From contig JAJDDL010000088.1 in the NCBI GenBank assembly GCA_029260335.1, positions 1 to 7,350 on the forward strand: 7,350 bases of DNA. Direction: 5' to 3'. Numbering within the stretch: the first letter of the stretch is position 1; the number at the start of each line of letters is the position of its first letter. Below are positions 6,448-7,350 of this stretch, in pieces. Below the pieces are notes generated by a model, which did no database searches, had not been told where the DNA came from, and saw only the letters and a program-made list of their open reading frames with translations. Position numbers and translations under genes: made by a program. This stretch comes from Phycisphaerales bacterium (GTDB taxonomy: Bacteria; Planctomycetota; Phycisphaerae; Phycisphaerales; UBA1924).

Positions 6448-6567
6448 TTGGGGACGGCATGCCGGGGTATGTCGCTCTTGCTCCTTGATCGAAAGCCCTT
6501 AGCCAACCAACGCACCCGGGCAGCGGACCTGGACCCAGGAACGCCCCTATCGTCCCATTCAACCCCC
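6448..6567 (+). promoter_or_regulatory. Spacer between phosphatase gene and tRNA-Ser
   Basis: These 120 bases should contain the tRNA promoter. A 10-bp palindrome CGGCATGCCG sits at 6455-6464, just after the phosphatase stop, and a short inverted repeat CCTGG/CCAGG at 6528-6539. Neither is followed by a T-run, and no strong -35/-10 pair is recognisable. Confidence 0.3.
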
Positions 6568-6654
6568 GGTGGGGTGGCCGAGCGGCTGAAGGCGCCGGTC
6601 TTGAAAACCGGTAGACGGTTTACCGTCTCGCGGGTTCGAATCCCGCCCCCACCG
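6568..6654 (+). tRNA. tRNA-Ser, anticodon UGA
   Basis: An 87-nt class II tRNA that folds completely by eye. The acceptor arms GGTGGGG (6568-6574) and CCCCACC (6647-6653) pair fully, with discriminator G at 6654. The D stem is GCC/GGC (6577-6579, 6591-6593). The anticodon stem is CCGGT/ACCGG (6595-6599, 6607-6611) with loop CTTGAAA, so the anticodon is TGA at 6602-6604, reading UCA serine codons. The long variable arm GACGG-TTTA-CCGTC (6614-6627) and the discriminator G support serine rather than leucine. The T arm is GCGGG-TTCGAAT-CCCGC (6630-6646). The 3' CCA is not encoded. Confidence 0.97.
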
Positions 6655-6661
6655 CTTTCCC

Positions 6662-6683
6662 TGCTGAGCCGATTCGCTCAGCA
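6662..6683 (+). terminator. 8-bp hairpin just after tRNA-Ser
   Basis: The arms TGCTGAGC (6662-6669) and GCTCAGCA (6676-6683) pair perfectly around a 6-base loop, beginning 7 bases after the tRNA. It could end the tRNA transcript, but no U-tract follows (ACAACG instead), so intrinsic termination is doubtful. It may be a 3' processing or protection hairpin, or a leader structure of the next gene. Confidence 0.4.
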
Positions 6684-6722
6684 ACAACGCCGGGCTCCAG
6701 CCGGGCTGACGGAGAGCCTGAG

Positions 6723-7196
6723 ATGGAGAATCTCGCTTACGCAATCGCCATCATTGGCGCGATCGGCTCGGGGCTCATCGGCGGCGTCTTCTTCGCCTTC
6801 TCCAGCTTCGTGATGCGAGCCCTTGCTAGGCTCGATCCGATTCCCGCGATGCAGGCGATGCAATCGATCAACATCACCGTGATCAACCCACACTTCCTGG
6901 GCAGCTTTATGGGCACCGCAGCGGTCTCGCTTGTCGCGATCGTCCTGGGCGTCATGCGTTGGGGCGAACCGAACGCGGCCTACCTCATCGTCGGCGGATC
7001 GCTCTACTTCGTCGGCACTTTCCTGGTGACTATCGCGTGCAACGTGCCCCTGAACGACGCGCTGGAAAGGTCATCGCCCGAGTCCCCCACCGCCCCCGAA
7101 GTCTGGGCACATTACCTCCTCGTTTGGACAAGATGGAATCATGTCCGCACGGTCGCCGCGCTGCTCGCCATGCTCTCATTCTGCCTTGCGCTCTAG
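6723..7196 (+). CDS. DUF1772-type four-helix membrane protein
   Basis: A 157-residue integral membrane protein resembling the DUF1772 (anthrone oxygenase-like) family. Membrane helices lie at about 5-27, 58-79, 84-106 and 141-157. Family landmarks are GGVFFAFSSFVM (20-31), the INPHFLGSFMG stretch (54-64), NVPLNDAL at 107-114 and the W-x2-WNHVRTVAALLA motif at 135-149. Bacterial members are mostly of unknown role. The anthrone oxygenase label comes from fungal and actinobacterial polyketide relatives and should not be carried over, since no biosynthetic gene is near. The ATG at 6723-6725 has GGAG (6711-6714) 8 bases upstream. The gene follows tRNA-Ser by 68 bp. Its stop is 11 bp from that of the convergent Clp N-domain gene. 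Full length for the family is about 150-165 residues, so it looks complete. Confidence 0.86.
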   Translation: MENLAYAIAIIGAIGSGLIGGVFFAFSSFVMRALARLDPIPAMQAMQSINITVINPHFLGSFMGTAAVSLVAIVLGVMRWGEPNAAYLIVGGSLYFVGTFLVTIACNVPLNDALERSSPESPTAPEVWAHYLLVWTRWNHVRTVAALLAMLSFCLAL

Positions 7197-7207
7197 CGAG
7201 CAGCCGC

Positions 7208-7350
7208 TCACCTTGAAGATACTTCATCAGCATCCGTCTGGCCCATCCGTTGCAAGACGCTCTCACGAGCAGCCGCAAGATTCAACCCCAGGCCCACCAA
7301 CACCTTCATCGCAACATCGTCCTCACCCCGGAGCAGTCCGAGCAGAAGAT
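7208..7350 (-). CDS. Partial Clp N-domain (Clp_N repeat) protein, C-terminal end only
   Basis: Read on the minus strand from the right edge, this frame is open for 46 codons and ends in TGA at 7208-7210. It begins LLLGLLRGEDDVAMKVL and continues VGLGLNLAAARESVLQRM. This matches the second half of a Clp N-terminal repeat, typically (T)EHLLLGLLRE..GVAARVL..LGVDL...R..VL. Only 12-15 residues (GQTDADEVSSR) follow before the stop, so this is not the N terminus of an intact ClpC/ClpA ATPase but the C-terminal end of a short Clp-N protein, or of a protein with this domain last. Such domains bind adaptors or substrates for Clp proteolysis. The remainder lies beyond the window. Convergent with the DUF1772 gene. 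Confidence 0.75.
   Translation of the reverse strand, partial: LLLGLLRGEDDVAMKVLVGLGLNLAAARESVLQRMGQTDADEVSSR

Noticed and set aside
1..7350. Insertion sequence, phage, CRISPR array or riboswitch
   Set aside because: No transposase or integrase motifs, terminal inverted repeats, regularly spaced repeats or recognisable riboswitch cores were seen on either strand.

Overview
The window is GC-rich bacterial chromosome. Several features point, with moderate confidence, to a planctomycete, perhaps Phycisphaerae-like: an RsbU-type phosphatase with an extracellular Cache-like sensor, a small hypothetical protein whose C-terminal signature I associate with planctomycetes, and some genes without clear Shine-Dalgarno sites. 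No mobile element, CRISPR array or phage gene is visible.

The left half (1-3087) is a small paralog family, all on the minus strand. Two intact genes, here called A (512-1333) and B (1696-2550), encode regulators with a LuxR/FixJ-type helix-turn-helix at the N terminus and a GAF-like sensor domain at the C terminus, the reverse of the usual LuxR order. Both sensor domains share four cysteines (C-x8-C-x-C plus one C in a GCLWVA motif). A third copy (2860-3087) keeps only the C-terminal end of the sensor domain and is closest to A. The genes are separated by about 300-360 bp of noncoding DNA. This holds a perfect 7-3-7 dyad upstream of A and a 10-bp word shared by the upstream regions of A and B. 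Bases 1-511 hold no gene I can support.

The middle (3255-4293, minus strand) has a DUF456-type glycine-rich membrane protein and, 67 bp upstream of it, a hypothetical protein that may be co-transcribed with it. Divergent from these is a large membrane-anchored SpoIIE/RsbU-type phosphatase (4420-6447) with two membrane segments around an extracytoplasmic sensor, then a HAMP-like linker and a PP2C-like catalytic domain with all expected acidic residues. It probably controls a partner-switching (anti-sigma or STAS) pathway, but no partner gene lies in the window.

On the right are a tRNA-Ser(UGA) gene (6568-6654), a DUF1772-type four-helix membrane protein (6723-7196) and, converging on it from the right edge, the C-terminal end of a Clp N-domain protein (7208-7350, incomplete). 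The most unusual content is the reversed-order, cysteine-bearing GAF/HTH regulator family and its candidate cis elements.
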